DNA of 64,000 bases, from NCBI GenBank assembly GCA_900095095.1, contig FMBT01000433.1, positions 1 through 64,000 on the forward strand, written 5' to 3'. A program made the position numbers and the translations under genes. Origin of the DNA: Fragilariopsis cylindrus CCMP1102. Lineage: Eukaryota; Bacillariophyta; Bacillariophyceae; Bacillariales; Bacillariaceae. Positions 1 through 10,316 of the stretch are shown in pieces. A model generated the notes under the pieces. That model saw only the letters and a program-made list of their open reading frames with translations, was not told the DNA's origin and searched no databases. Every line of letters begins with the position of its first letter. Positions within the stretch are counted from its first letter, which is position 1.

Positions 1-343
1 TGCAACCAACTCGACTACAAGATTCATGTAATATCTTAAAAATTCCCATTGTCATATTGATATTGACGAACAAACGGATGGATTACATGACGACGACGAC
101 GTCGAAAACAACGACGACAAAAAGTTCGTATGTGATGTTCTATGCAATGTTTATTAGTATATTAATGAATACCTAATACGAGTGTTTTGATTCTTAATTC
201 AGGTTTACGTTTCATGTGTACAGCACAGTATGTATGCACCACCGTACAGTAACGGTATGTGATGTTATGTATTTTTTTTGTCTTTAGCTTTTTTTTGCAT
301 TCATTATTGTCGTTGAATCTTTTTATCTTGTTTGTCTTTACTT
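1..343. other. Intergenic, nothing recognised
   Basis: No convincing open frame. AT-rich sequence with a GACGAC microsatellite near position 90 and a TACAGTA-type motif near 246. It includes the 3' flank of the minus-strand IGPS-like gene. Confidence 0.6.
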
Positions 344-1618
344 TTACATCATAATATCACCTAAATATTCTTTGGCACCTTCTCCTCGACCAGATTTAGC
401 CACAGGACTTGCCCATCGTACCGATGATTTAGCGGCCATACTTTTAATAATGGCACCAGGATATTCACTGGCGGAATTACCAGCTTTATATAAGGCATCG
501 GAGATCCAGGCACAATTAAAACCTTTATCACGACACGACCAACATTCTTCAACTTCGGCTAACCCTTGATCACTTCGATGTAAGATATTCGCAATAGTGG
601 TTATTTTTTGTTCGGAATTTTCATTTGGCATATTTTGTAACTCAGAGATGATATCTAATTTACCAGTCACACCGTCCATATTAATCACACTTAACATAAA
701 GGAGGTATAATCTTGAATTACATCAATCGTCGATTGTGCTTCCTCTTTCGATCGTACCGCAATAATAATTTCTAACTCCACCGCACGACAGGCCACAATT
801 AATTTTTTTAAGGTGTCGATACCTAATAATTCATAATCTAATAATACCGCATTGACACCAATAACTGCCGATTGTGCAATTTGTATTTCATCCACAATCA
901 CATCTGAATTAATAATGGGTACCGGACCAGGAACATTCGAATGGGCACGACGTTGTTCTTCGACAAAACAGGCAATATCTTCATAGCCACATCCACCCAT
1001 TCGTTCATCGGCTAATACCGCAATACCCGCGGCACCAAATTCACGAAATTCATTACTTAATAATTCTGGTGAATTTGCTTCTAATGTAATTTCTTCGGTG
1101 ATTGCACCGGTGTCTTCATTCAAACTTTTTTTACTAGTACTACCCGAATTGACACGGATATATCCATTCAATCCATCAGCAATTTTACGTTTATATTCTG
1201 CAATCACCGTGATGGTTCCCTTTCGTCTTGTTAAATTACTTTGTAATATACCCATACCTATATTCTCACTTTTACTACTTATGGCTGTAGTAGTAGTTGT
1301 TGTAGTTGCATCATCATCTGCATCATCTGCTTCTTCTGCTTTTAATGCAGTTTGAATCAATTTATATTTTTCCATAACAGCATCATCAATACCACCATTA
1401 TCTTTAATTTGTTTCCGTAATTCTGCTTCTTTTGCTTTACGTACTAATGCACTTACTGCAAATAATGATGTGGTACTTGTACTTGTTGTTGTACTTGTAT
1501 GACGGACAGCAGTCGTCGACGTCGATGACAATAATGGAACGAAAGCATCGACAGCCAACGTCAATGACAATAATGTCAACAATAACAATGATGATACAGA
1601 CATTTTTGTCATCTTCAT
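344..1618 (-). CDS. Plastid-targeted indole-3-glycerol-phosphate synthase-like protein
   Basis: A 424-residue single-exon frame. I use the first ATG (1616-1618); the open frame extends two codons further only through a TTG. Residues 1-28 form a signal peptide ending in VDAFVP, which resembles the ASAFAP motif of diatom plastid presequences. After a Thr/Asp-rich linker the TIM-barrel part reads VIAEYKRK, then FREFGAAGIAVLADE, then PVPIINSDVIVDEIQIAQS, then NAVLLDYELL, the order of strands in IGPS (TrpC), which closes the indole ring in tryptophan synthesis. By eye the Glu/Lys pair of strand 1 is kept. The catalytic Lys of the KDF motif is replaced by Ser in NSDV, and the second catalytic Glu (EVH) appears as AVR. 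It may therefore be a paralogue without normal activity. It is transcribed divergently from the lipase gene. Confidence 0.8.
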   Translation of the reverse strand: MKMTKMSVSSLLLLTLLSLTLAVDAFVPLLSSTSTTAVRHTSTTTSTSTTSLFAVSALVRKAKEAELRKQIKDNGGIDDAVMEKYKLIQTALKAEEADDADDDATTTTTTTAISSKSENIGMGILQSNLTRRKGTITVIAEYKRKIADGLNGYIRVNSGSTSKKSLNEDTGAITEEITLEANSPELLSNEFREFGAAGIAVLADERMGGCGYEDIACFVEEQRRAHSNVPGPVPIINSDVIVDEIQIAQSAVIGVNAVLLDYELLGIDTLKKLIVACRAVELEIIIAVRSKEEAQSTIDVIQDYTSFMLSVINMDGVTGKLDIISELQNMPNENSEQKITTIANILHRSDQGLAEVEECWSCRDKGFNCAWISDALYKAGNSASEYPGAIIKSMAAKSSVRWASPVAKSGRGEGAKEYLGDIMM

Positions 1619-2473
1619 CGTCAAACTTTTCTTCTTATAATTATTGTGGTTACTAGATGTCTTTACTGCTGCTAGTAATGGAGCAAAGGTGTTGTGATTT
1701 ATTGCTGCCTACTACTACTACTACTAGCACGTCTTTGTCTGGCATTTCTTTCTTCTTTCTTTCAATTTTTATTGATATGTCGTTGGCTTGACAAGATGTT
1801 TGCTTTTTATTTTGATGTGCGGGATCGATGGACGGACAGGCAGAACACGACGCGATGAAAATAATAAAGCAAGCAAGAATGACGTTCGTAGATGGAAGCA
1901 CTGTAAGGATTCCACGTGGAGTACTAAATAGTTGAACGTCGTCGAGACAATAACGTTACTAGACACATGCTGCTTGTGGTTTCGGCTGACGTACAGTAGT
2001 GGCTGTTATTGTGTTTTTCTTAACATACTACTGTACTGTACTAGTAGTACCGTACTAGTCCTGTAACCGTATGATTGACTTAATCGACTCAATCGACTTA
2101 AACATGGCTTCAAACAAGATGATATCATCATGTTTCAAACCCAAATTTTGGGGGTAGAATGAATCGTCTAGTGGTAGTACAATAGCTAGAAACCTCGAAA
2201 CACACTAGAACATCCATGTGTGATGCGCATACCGAAGTTTGAGCATGCATACATGATGCCCTCTAAAGAAAACGTAGTAGATTGATTGATTCATCCACAT
2301 TCCTCTCAATCAAATCATCATGATCATGAAGCAGCAAGGCAGTACATTAGTATTGTTAATAGCCACACACACACACCACTGAACGTACTGTACTGTACGG
2401 CTAGACTGACTGACTGACTGAACAACCCCCCCCCCCCCATCCTTTTCTTTTTGATAGATGTCATAATACGGTA
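1619..2473. other. Divergent intergenic region with microsatellites
   Basis: This 855-base spacer lies between the start of the IGPS-like gene (-) and the start of the lipase gene (+), so it should hold both promoters. It has a (GACT)n run near 2404-2420, a run of 13 C at 2426-2438, a short (CA)n near 2370, and several TACTGTA/TACAGTA motifs at 1990-2050 and 2385-2400. I see no clear TATA box and no open frame worth calling. Confidence 0.5.
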
Positions 2474-5206
2474 ATGCGGCTTATCGTTGTTGCAGTAAGA
2501 CTACTGCTGTCATTATTGACGGTTATTATAATGACATCATCATTGATACTACTGTTATTACCACTACCAACGATGACTACTGCCAAGAATAGTAAGAATA
2601 GTACTAATAGCAAGACGACTGAGACTCAGGTTGAGACTGAGACGATTCGTCATACAACAAGTAATAGTCTTCCTCATCCACTTCTTCCACCACCAACAAT
2701 TCAACGTCAACTTCAATTACGTCCATCAACGTATACTGGTAAAATTCTTCGAAAGATTACAAGGTTGATAAGAAGATTCTCATCTGATACAACACATTCC
2801 TCAATCTATGATCATTATTATGAAGAATATTATAATCCTAAACTTGCATTTGAAATGGCTATACTATCCAATCTTTCTTATTTAGATTTCCATAAAGAAT
2901 TGCCGACCATACAACGACGACCATCATCAGCAGGCGAAGTAACAGGCTTCTCATTACTAAAAGGAAATGATGATTATCACAACTCGGACTTATTATTATC
3001 CACGATTCATAAATTGTCTTCGATGATTAAGAACAGCCATCCTATCACATTTTCTTTATCATCGCACTCGAAATCATATAGTAATAGAAGAATCAACAAA
3101 GAAAATGGAGAAGAAGAAGAAAAGAAACGAAATAATGACAGTAGCAATAAGAATAGCAACAATCCGTATTATAACTTTGAATATTTCTTTTATAACTGGT
3201 ACGAGCCGACTGGAGTTAAGGGTGTGAACTTTCACGATACAGATGTTTTAATATCAACCACCACAACAACAACATCATCATCAAAAACAAAAATGAAATC
3301 ATTAGATTTGGACTCAGACTCAGATTATTATTCAACAACCACAACAAAATCCCCCAATACATTAATTATAACATTCGCTGGAACATCCTCATATGCAGAT
3401 GCATTTACAAACATACAAACATTTGAACCAGCAAATCATTCCAGATTTTTTGAACCATTATCATCACCATCATCATCACCATCACCACGACCATCACCAT
3501 CACGGCCATCACCTCACCCATCGGATGATGATGTGGATGAGGATGTACGCAATAAATGGAAACGAAAACGAAAACGACGATATAATACAAATACAAATTC
3601 AAACACCAATTCATCATCGTCATCGCCATCCTTGATTCAAGGATCATTACATCGTGGTTTTCTGAATGCCTATTCAAGAGTGGAACGTGGATCTGTATTG
3701 CGTTTATCATCATTGAAATCAAGGTCGAAATATAATACTACATCCTATACAAGCAATGAGAAGAAGAAAAAGAAACGACGATTATCTTCATTACCTCATA
3801 TTATTGATGGGTTGCATAAAAGGTTTGGACGTTGTACTGCTGACTATATCGATGACGACAGCGACGATAACGACGATAACGACGATAACGATAACGATAA
3901 TGATGAGACAACAATGGATAGTAATACTATTCCTCCTCTTGATAAGAGACGACAACGCAACAAAAAGAAGAATGGTAGTAGTGGTGGTAGTGGTGGTGGT
4001 AGTGGCCGTGGCGGTGGATGTAAATTCACGAAGAAAGGTGAAGAAATCCGTCTTTCGATCGTTCTCAAAGAATTGGTGAATAATGCTCTCAAGAATGGAT
4101 ATACTGTTCACGTTACGGGGCACTCACTAGGCGGTGCATTAGCTACATTATTGGTACTGGATGTTCTTGTTAACAATAACAATGACGACAATGACACTGA
4201 CAATGACAATGACAATGGCAATGACAATGACAATAACAATAACAATAATAATTCTATTGATATACCAACAACAAATTTGCATTTATGGACCTACGGTGCA
4301 CCACAAGTTGCTGATTCATTATTTTTAGAATCAGTTACGAATAATTCTAAAAAATTACGGAATTTCTTGGGCATTATTGGTATGGATAAAAGAAGAAGTA
4401 ATCGTCGTCGCCAACGCGAACGCGAACGCCAACGCAAGCATAATCATCACAAAAAACAATTTCATAGATTTGTAACCCTTTCAGATGACGGAAAAGTGGA
4501 TGTTGTATCTGAAGTAGCTAAGACTGCATTAGCTGCACACAAAGAACTTGACTATTTGCAGGAAGAAGATAATCAAGGTACTACTAGTACTACTACTGCC
4601 ACTACTAAAGGAGCAACCGATACCGATACTAAAACTGATACTGATGATAATACTGATGATAGCATCACACAAAATAAGACAGACAATAATGTGGCAACAA
4701 CAACAACTAGTAATAATAATAAAAAGAAGAAACGAAGCACAAAAAAAAGTATTAGAAGTAAAAGGAGGAAATGGTTGAGAACAAATTTATTGCATGGAAA
4801 AGTAGCAAGAAGTTTAGGAGGTGTTTCACGTGGAGGACATTCCGTGACACATTTTATTGAACCACACTACTTATGGACACCAGATCAATATCAACGACAT
4901 CATGACTATTATGATCAGGAACACTATTACACAACAACGACTAGTACTAGTAATCCTACTAACAACTTCACATCTACTACTACTTCCAATTCAAGCAGCT
5001 CGAATACAAGGTCATCAGTTGCAGCACATTCAATGAGTAATTACTTAATTGGTATATCCAGAGAAGCATGTAGCTGTAGTAGTACACGCCGCAGTACTAC
5101 TAATGATAAATGCAATCCGTTGATACCTGATGTACCTGCAAAGTGGTTGGAATATTTGGATATTAATAGTTACTATGTTGAAGTCCTGAGGAGTACAGTA
5201 ATATAG
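2474..5206 (+). CDS. Class 3 lipase (alpha/beta hydrolase), secretory
   Basis: A 910-residue single-exon frame. A long hydrophobic N-terminus (residues 1-36, Leu/Ile/Val-rich) is a signal peptide or anchor, so the enzyme likely enters the ER. The fold landmarks of lipase class 3 appear in order: FAGTSSYADAFTNIQ (about 300), HRGFLNAYSR, GHSLGGALATLL with the nucleophile Ser near 551, LWTYGAPQVAD near 607, and HSVTHFIEPH near 790, which probably carries the catalytic His. It should hydrolyse acylglycerols or galactolipids. Blocks of Asn/Asp, Ser, Gly and Lys/Arg repeats are inserted between these motifs and roughly double the usual family length. These insertions fall in predicted loops and the motifs remain intact. 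The first ATG of the frame is used. Substrate cannot be told from the sequence. Confidence 0.88.
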   Translation: MRLIVVAVRLLLSLLTVIIMTSSLILLLLPLPTMTTAKNSKNSTNSKTTETQVETETIRHTTSNSLPHPLLPPPTIQRQLQLRPSTYTGKILRKITRLIRRFSSDTTHSSIYDHYYEEYYNPKLAFEMAILSNLSYLDFHKELPTIQRRPSSAGEVTGFSLLKGNDDYHNSDLLLSTIHKLSSMIKNSHPITFSLSSHSKSYSNRRINKENGEEEEKKRNNDSSNKNSNNPYYNFEYFFYNWYEPTGVKGVNFHDTDVLISTTTTTTSSSKTKMKSLDLDSDSDYYSTTTTKSPNTLIITFAGTSSYADAFTNIQTFEPANHSRFFEPLSSPSSSPSPRPSPSRPSPHPSDDDVDEDVRNKWKRKRKRRYNTNTNSNTNSSSSSPSLIQGSLHRGFLNAYSRVERGSVLRLSSLKSRSKYNTTSYTSNEKKKKKRRLSSLPHIIDGLHKRFGRCTADYIDDDSDDNDDNDDNDNDNDETTMDSNTIPPLDKRRQRNKKKNGSSGGSGGGSGRGGGCKFTKKGEEIRLSIVLKELVNNALKNGYTVHVTGHSLGGALATLLVLDVLVNNNNDDNDTDNDNDNGNDNDNNNNNNNSIDIPTTNLHLWTYGAPQVADSLFLESVTNNSKKLRNFLGIIGMDKRRSNRRRQRERERQRKHNHHKKQFHRFVTLSDDGKVDVVSEVAKTALAAHKELDYLQEEDNQGTTSTTTATTKGATDTDTKTDTDDNTDDSITQNKTDNNVATTTTSNNNKKKKRSTKKSIRSKRRKWLRTNLLHGKVARSLGGVSRGGHSVTHFIEPHYLWTPDQYQRHHDYYDQEHYYTTTTSTSNPTNNFTSTTTSNSSSSNTRSSVAAHSMSNYLIGISREACSCSSTRRSTTNDKCNPLIPDVPAKWLEYLDINSYYVEVLRSTVI

Positions 5207-7075
5207 ATAAAATAGGATAAGATAATATGCATTTGTCGATCTATTCTTAGTTCAAGTCAAGTTTAACCAGTACAGCTATTATATAATCTATACAATTAAA
5301 ATTGATTTAATTTTCAAGATTCTTGGTCGAATTATAATGTGTGTGTTGCGTTTGCGTTTGCGTTTGCGTGTGTGTGTGTGTGTGTGTGTATTCTAATGCC
5401 GATTTTTCTTTTTTGCTATTACTCTTGTAGCTCTAGTCGAGTGACGAAAAAATTGAAAACACTTCGGCGCTACTATTAGCAGCATCATTATTGTGATGGC
5501 AGTAGTATATGTGACGGCAGTCTTCTTTCATCAGTATGCTTCTTCTTGATAATAATGGTGTTAATGCTATTTGGTGTTGTACGAGTGGTCTACTAGTACT
5601 GAGTGATGGTGATAATGGAGGTGATATCGATGATGATGAGAGCAGTATCCGCTGAGACGAACTCGTCGCAGACGTAGGAGTAGAGACGCCATCATCAGAA
5701 GGGGTTGTAGTAACGTTAGCGAAAGTGGTAAAAAAGGATGGCAGAATCATTGCGTATTTTTATTCGATTATATTTTATTTTATATTCAATATGATCTCTT
5801 GCGTGTGTTTGTATTGGATTTTTTCCAAGGAAATTGCGATATGAGAGAGTGCAACGATTGATACTGTACTTAGTGGCTGGGACTGTTGAGAAAGCAAGAT
5901 ATTTCCCCGTTTCATGCATACGGTACAAGCAGCAGCCATGGCGTTTGCATAAAATCAAGGAGAGGTGAGACATCGTCCTTAGAGCACTTCTCCGAAAATC
6001 TGAAAAAAAAGGTGACGTTGCTGTAAACGTCGCGTCGTCAAAAAAAAAGATTTATGTTCTCTGTCGACATCATCACTTTTATTTCTTCACAACCAAGTCG
6101 TGATTGATTCTTCACAACCCAGTCGTGCCACAAGATCCTTTTTTCGCACGACTGAATGAATCGATCCAAGAATGAACAATGCACAAAATCCATCGGCATC
6201 TTATTCCGTACTTCTTCCTAACCAAGCAAGCAAGTAATGATATCTTATGGGTGAATGGATAATGAATGAACCAATCGTACACGAACAGACAATCTTATTC
6301 TGACTTATGCAGTAAAGTGGAACGAGAGCTGTTCATTATTAGCTAGAGATGGAGTGTAGTTATCCAACTCCAGAATATCAATTATTACCTAAAAAAGAAT
6401 GGTGGTTCTACTATTGGAGGTTAAATGGACAAGCAAATAATAGTATTATTATCAATCATAAGAGATACAGTAGAAATAGGACAAAGGGAGCGAGAGCAAT
6501 ACAGTACACAACCACTTCGCGCAACTTAATCAGTTCGGAAAGTCTTAATTATCACTAGGCATATTCAACTCCATAAATAATAGTAGGATTATGGAGGTAT
6601 TATAATAAAGGGTTTGCATTCATTTTATTATATCTTTTCTGAAAAGAAAACTTGTCCTCCTGGCTAGCTAGCTAGCTAGCTATTCTATACATTAGTACTA
6701 TACAGTAGAGAAGTTGTTTTTTAGTCACCATGAATATACGCTGTGTCATCGTCGTTGTCCGATTCTGTCTTATTCTCGCAACTAGCAAAGCATTTTTTGA
6801 AGGGGCGTTAAGATAATGACGCTGTAAGGAAGGACAGTGTTTTATATTGGGGTTATAGTAAGACCGAAATGCGATGGCAGCAGTTGTTGCATATCATTAG
6901 GTAACTTGAACGCAAACACTCGTTTGCCTTATTTTCATGCGGGGATCTTGCATGATAGATACTAAGTGTAGCTATAGATAATGTCTATCTCCGGTGGATA
7001 ATATATTTTTGTGCGTCGTGTCCAGGCAGAACAAAGCAAAGCACAGAACAAATATTTTTGTTACTATATTACTTC
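5207..7075. other. Intergenic, 1.9 kb, low-confidence small ORFs only
   Basis: Contains a (TTTGCG)n/(GT)n microsatellite at 5347-5390, a 21-base direct repeat at 6081-6102 and 6107-6127, and a (CTAG)n run at 6660-6683. A minus-strand frame at 5433-5750 (105 residues, Ser/Thr-rich) and another at 5716-5973 could be exons of a small gene, but they match nothing I know and one overlaps the likely 3' flank of the lipase gene. I do not call them. Confidence 0.45.
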
Positions 7076-9793
7076 TTAGTCCGTATTATCTTTTGGAATT
7101 GTAGGCCAAATGTAATCATTCAAGAATGCTTTACCTGATTTCATATCACAGAATACATGCATAGCTTTATAATAAAATATCTTTTCCGTACTTTGTAGAA
7201 GTTTTGATGCATCAATAGTAGGACTCTGATAGGGAGGTATTTTGCATAACGTCTTATCGTCAACAGCAACGTTTCTGTTTTTGTTTCTATGTTTATCACT
7301 ACCGTGTTGAAAATCAGGATTGATAAATTTATCAACCTCGTCATAATGTGGTTTAATGACTGCTTTCAAACCGCAAATTGATAATTCATTTTCTATCCGT
7401 GCTATTTCATTGTTAGCATCCGCAAGCAATGCATCGTTGCTAAGTAATGTGTATGTGTAAGAGAGAGAAAATTATGCGTATGACGAGTAGAGAAGAAAGA
7501 ACGTAAGAAGGAGAATATCTATTGCTATTGCTATTGCTGCTGCTCACTGGTAAAACTTACCTTGTAATAACGCGACATAAACCATTCGATAAACGTATGG
7601 CTTCTCTATTATACCAAATCCATAGTTTGAAACCCTTTAACATTGGTACAGGATTCCTTTTACGCGCACCCAATGATCGTGCACTATCCATTGGGTTGCG
7701 GTATGTAAACAAAATTGGGGGTGGTGGGGGTGAATCCTTTTCTTCTTCTTTCAATAATGATAACCATTTCGACAATATAATACACAAACGTGGATCTTTT
7801 AATGCCCATGGTCGATTTTCAATGTTATTATATGCAATTAATGCACCTTTACCATTAGTATTAAGTGGACCAATTTTACTAAAATCTAAACCCCCATATA
7901 CAATAGATGAATTATCTTTAGACGTATACATCCCTAATTCATCCCATGACATATCTTGTTCTTCTAACCATGCATCATTTTGACGTGCAATATCTATATT
8001 TTCAAAGAATCCTTTTGGATTTTGGGATGTTATATTAGCAAATACGTGATCACCTAACAACACGATGCAATCAAATAACAAAAAGGGTCGTTTGGCGATA
8101 AAATGAGAATACTGTGAGAGTTATATGAAACATAAACATGCGATATCATAAAGGCTGTACCATCAAGTTAGAAGATTTGAATGATCAAATTCAAGACTCA
8201 CCAGGTACATGCCAATGGAAAACTTTTGATAATACACCTGTTAGTAATGATGTACCAGATCGATGCATCCCAAGAACAATAAGACCTGGTGCATTATTTG
8301 GAACATTGAAAATAATTTCTTTTTCTTTTTCTGTGTCCGTGTTCTTGTTTTCGGCGACGATAGTTTTGGCAGTCGTCGTCGTCGTCATCATCATCGTCTT
8401 AGTCGTTTTCGGGTAGGTGATGTTTTGTATTAACTCACAATCATCTTGATTGATTAATCCATTTGATCGAACACGTTGAAAGCATATATCTTTTATTGTT
8501 AATGGTATAATATTATTATACTTTATTTCAAATATAAATCTCAAAAAATCTTCACTATGTATACCAGACAATTCTTCATAATAATGTCCCTTTATTTTAG
8601 AATGATTTTTTTGATATTGAAGGTACGTATCAACTGTATCAAAACGTGTTGATGACCATATATCTGCATACATTCTATCACCTGATTTAAATTTGTTTTT
8701 AGATAAAGTCAAGTACGGTAAGAGGAAGAGTACGAGTGGGTGAGTGGGTGGTTGTATGTGGTTGTGTGCGGGTGAATAAGTAAGGTGGTATGTACTTCCT
8801 CCAGCGAACGCCTTATGACCGGGTGCAATCGCTTGGAAAAATTAACACGCTAAAAGCGCGGAGAGTGAGTTGAAAATTTCAAAATCTATTTATTTTTTAA
8901 TTTCCTGTCGATTAGGTAGATTTTAGCACCGATTTTAGGGGTTATCAAAGCTTTCGTGCGTGTTAATTTTTATCGCGATAGATTAAGCGTTCGCTGGAGG
9001 AAGTACGCTAACGAAAACGAAAATAATTCCTGACTTCAAACGGTGACAATTTTGACGGAGACGTGTGATAAATTGTACAATATACTGTAAATGTACTGTA
9101 CTGTACTTACCATAAAACATTCGATCATTATATCCACACCATAAAGTACACGTATACATCATTGATGGTATAACAGCATGTTCATAGTTGCCATTTTCGT
9201 CGTCGGCACCCATAATATTAATTGGATGATTATATAATACATCTGGACGGAATAAACCAACACGATCATATCGATGATGGTTTTGAGTTTCTTTGATTCT
9301 CATTAATTTCCATACACCTGCAATGGAATGCCATTGTCGAATCATATTATCCATACTGGTTGGATATTCCCATGCCGATGGATTTGGAAAAAAGTCACGA
9401 TATTTTTTATAATCCCGTTGACGTTCAAAATCATCTTCGGTCTCAAATATAATTTTACCATCTAATATTGCTTGTTGTTGATCATTTATATGATTATCAG
9501 TACTACTACTACTACTACTACTATAGTTACCATTAGTAACTAGTAGAAATAATTCTTCTGCATTAATACTAACTACTACTATCACTACCAACTGATTCTC
9601 CTGATCCTTCACCTGATCCGTCACCTTCACCTTCACGTGACCCGTGTGCTTTTTTGATATCATAGGTATGAACAAATATATCACAATCTGGATTTATATC
9701 TAATATATTCGTTTTAATGGATGGATAGGATATATCTTTAAATTTACGTCCAATACCAAAAATAATAGAGCACATGTTCGTTTCGGTGGCCAT
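7076..9793 (-). CDS. Glycosyltransferase-sulfotransferase fusion protein
   Basis: Proposed exons (minus strand): 9793-9111, 8681-8202, 8053-7561, 7439-7076. All three introns have GT-AG ends, and the joins restore conserved text. The N-terminal half is glycosyltransferase-like: IIFGIGRKFKDISYPSIKTN, then TSMDNMIRQWHSI, then YDRVGLFRPDV, then CGYNDRMFYG joined to DRMYADIW, then HSEDFLRF and FQRVRSNG. The exon 8681-8202 then runs without a break through a Thr-rich linker into a sulfotransferase domain with P-loop GMHRSGTS near residue 368, NPKGFFE, KDPRLC and a 3'-phosphate-binding stretch, TYRNPMDSARSL. The donor would be PAPS. Near 9560-9640 the frame changes inside an AGT/GGA microsatellite, either by one extra T in an AGT run or by a short intron (about 9573-9636). 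With that intron the exons sum to exactly 652 codons. The first intron carries a MITE-like insertion. Upstream of ATG 9793 the frame stays open and Asn-rich, so the true start may lie further 5'. Confidence 0.72.
8792..9006. mobile_element. MITE-like element inside an intron
   Basis: A 215-base segment bounded by perfect 20-base inverted repeats at 8792-8811 and 8987-9006 (GTACTTCCTCCAGCGAACGC and its complement). A second 14-base inverted pair lies just inside, at 8837-8850 and 8958-8971. No coding capacity. It sits wholly within the first intron (8682-9110) of the fusion gene, so splicing would remove it. Flanks offer a possible TA target duplication, but the two ends differ by one base, so the exact boundary is unsure. 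Terminal repeats plus small size fit a non-autonomous DNA transposon. I see no second copy in the window. Confidence 0.65.
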
Positions 9794-9838
9794 CCAATGT
9801 CTGTTGTTATCGGAGTTGTTATTTTTGTGCTGCTACTG

Positions 9839-10316
9839 CTACTGCTGTTGCTGCTTTTGATTTATTTTTTTTTTTGTTCTTTTACTGGAAGTTAAAGAAG
9901 TACTAGTGCTAGCACTAAATGGTTCACCAATTCCTTTTAATAAACGTCTAGCATTTTCTTTGACCAACATGATTAATAAAATCTTCTAACCATGGTCGGA
10001 TATCATAGGATGGTAATCCAGTACCAGTATTAGCTCTATAATTAAAGACATCACGTGATCGACGTATATCACTTCGTTCTTTATAGGCTTCCCAACTCCT
10101 AAATAATATTGACTCGAAATAATGAATCTACATAGCTCGTGGACCAATCATTTCGATGGACATTCCAGTAATAATGACGATGGATAGAAAATAATTGTTT
10201 GCATCCATATCTTTATAGGACATTTGTGATACATCCACTATTACTTTACCGATACCATTAATTTTTGGTTTTGGTTCATATAAACCTTTTGATGATGATA
10301 ATTAAACTTGAGGGTA
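9839..10316 (-). pseudogene. Frame-broken 3' part of the GT92-like gene
   Basis: Coding-like text continues past the stop at 10241, in alternating frames: GLYEPKPKINGIGKV, VDVSQMSYKDMDANN, IHRHYYWNVH, MIGPRAM, IHYFESILFRSWEAYKERSD, YRANTGTGLPSYDIRPWLE, and LVKENARRLLKGIGEP. This is the expected C-terminal part of the upstream glycosyltransferase. At least four frame changes and one in-frame TAG occur in under 500 bases. The first lies at a run of four A (minus strand, 10287-10290) where five would keep the frame. It is either real decay or a stretch of poor base calling. The last open frame ends at 9839, only 45 bases before the ATG of the next gene. Confidence 0.6.

Noticed and set aside
7522-8416. 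Plus-strand frames of 153 and 92 residues
   Set aside because: They lie opposite sulfotransferase exons that have conserved motifs and proper splice sites.
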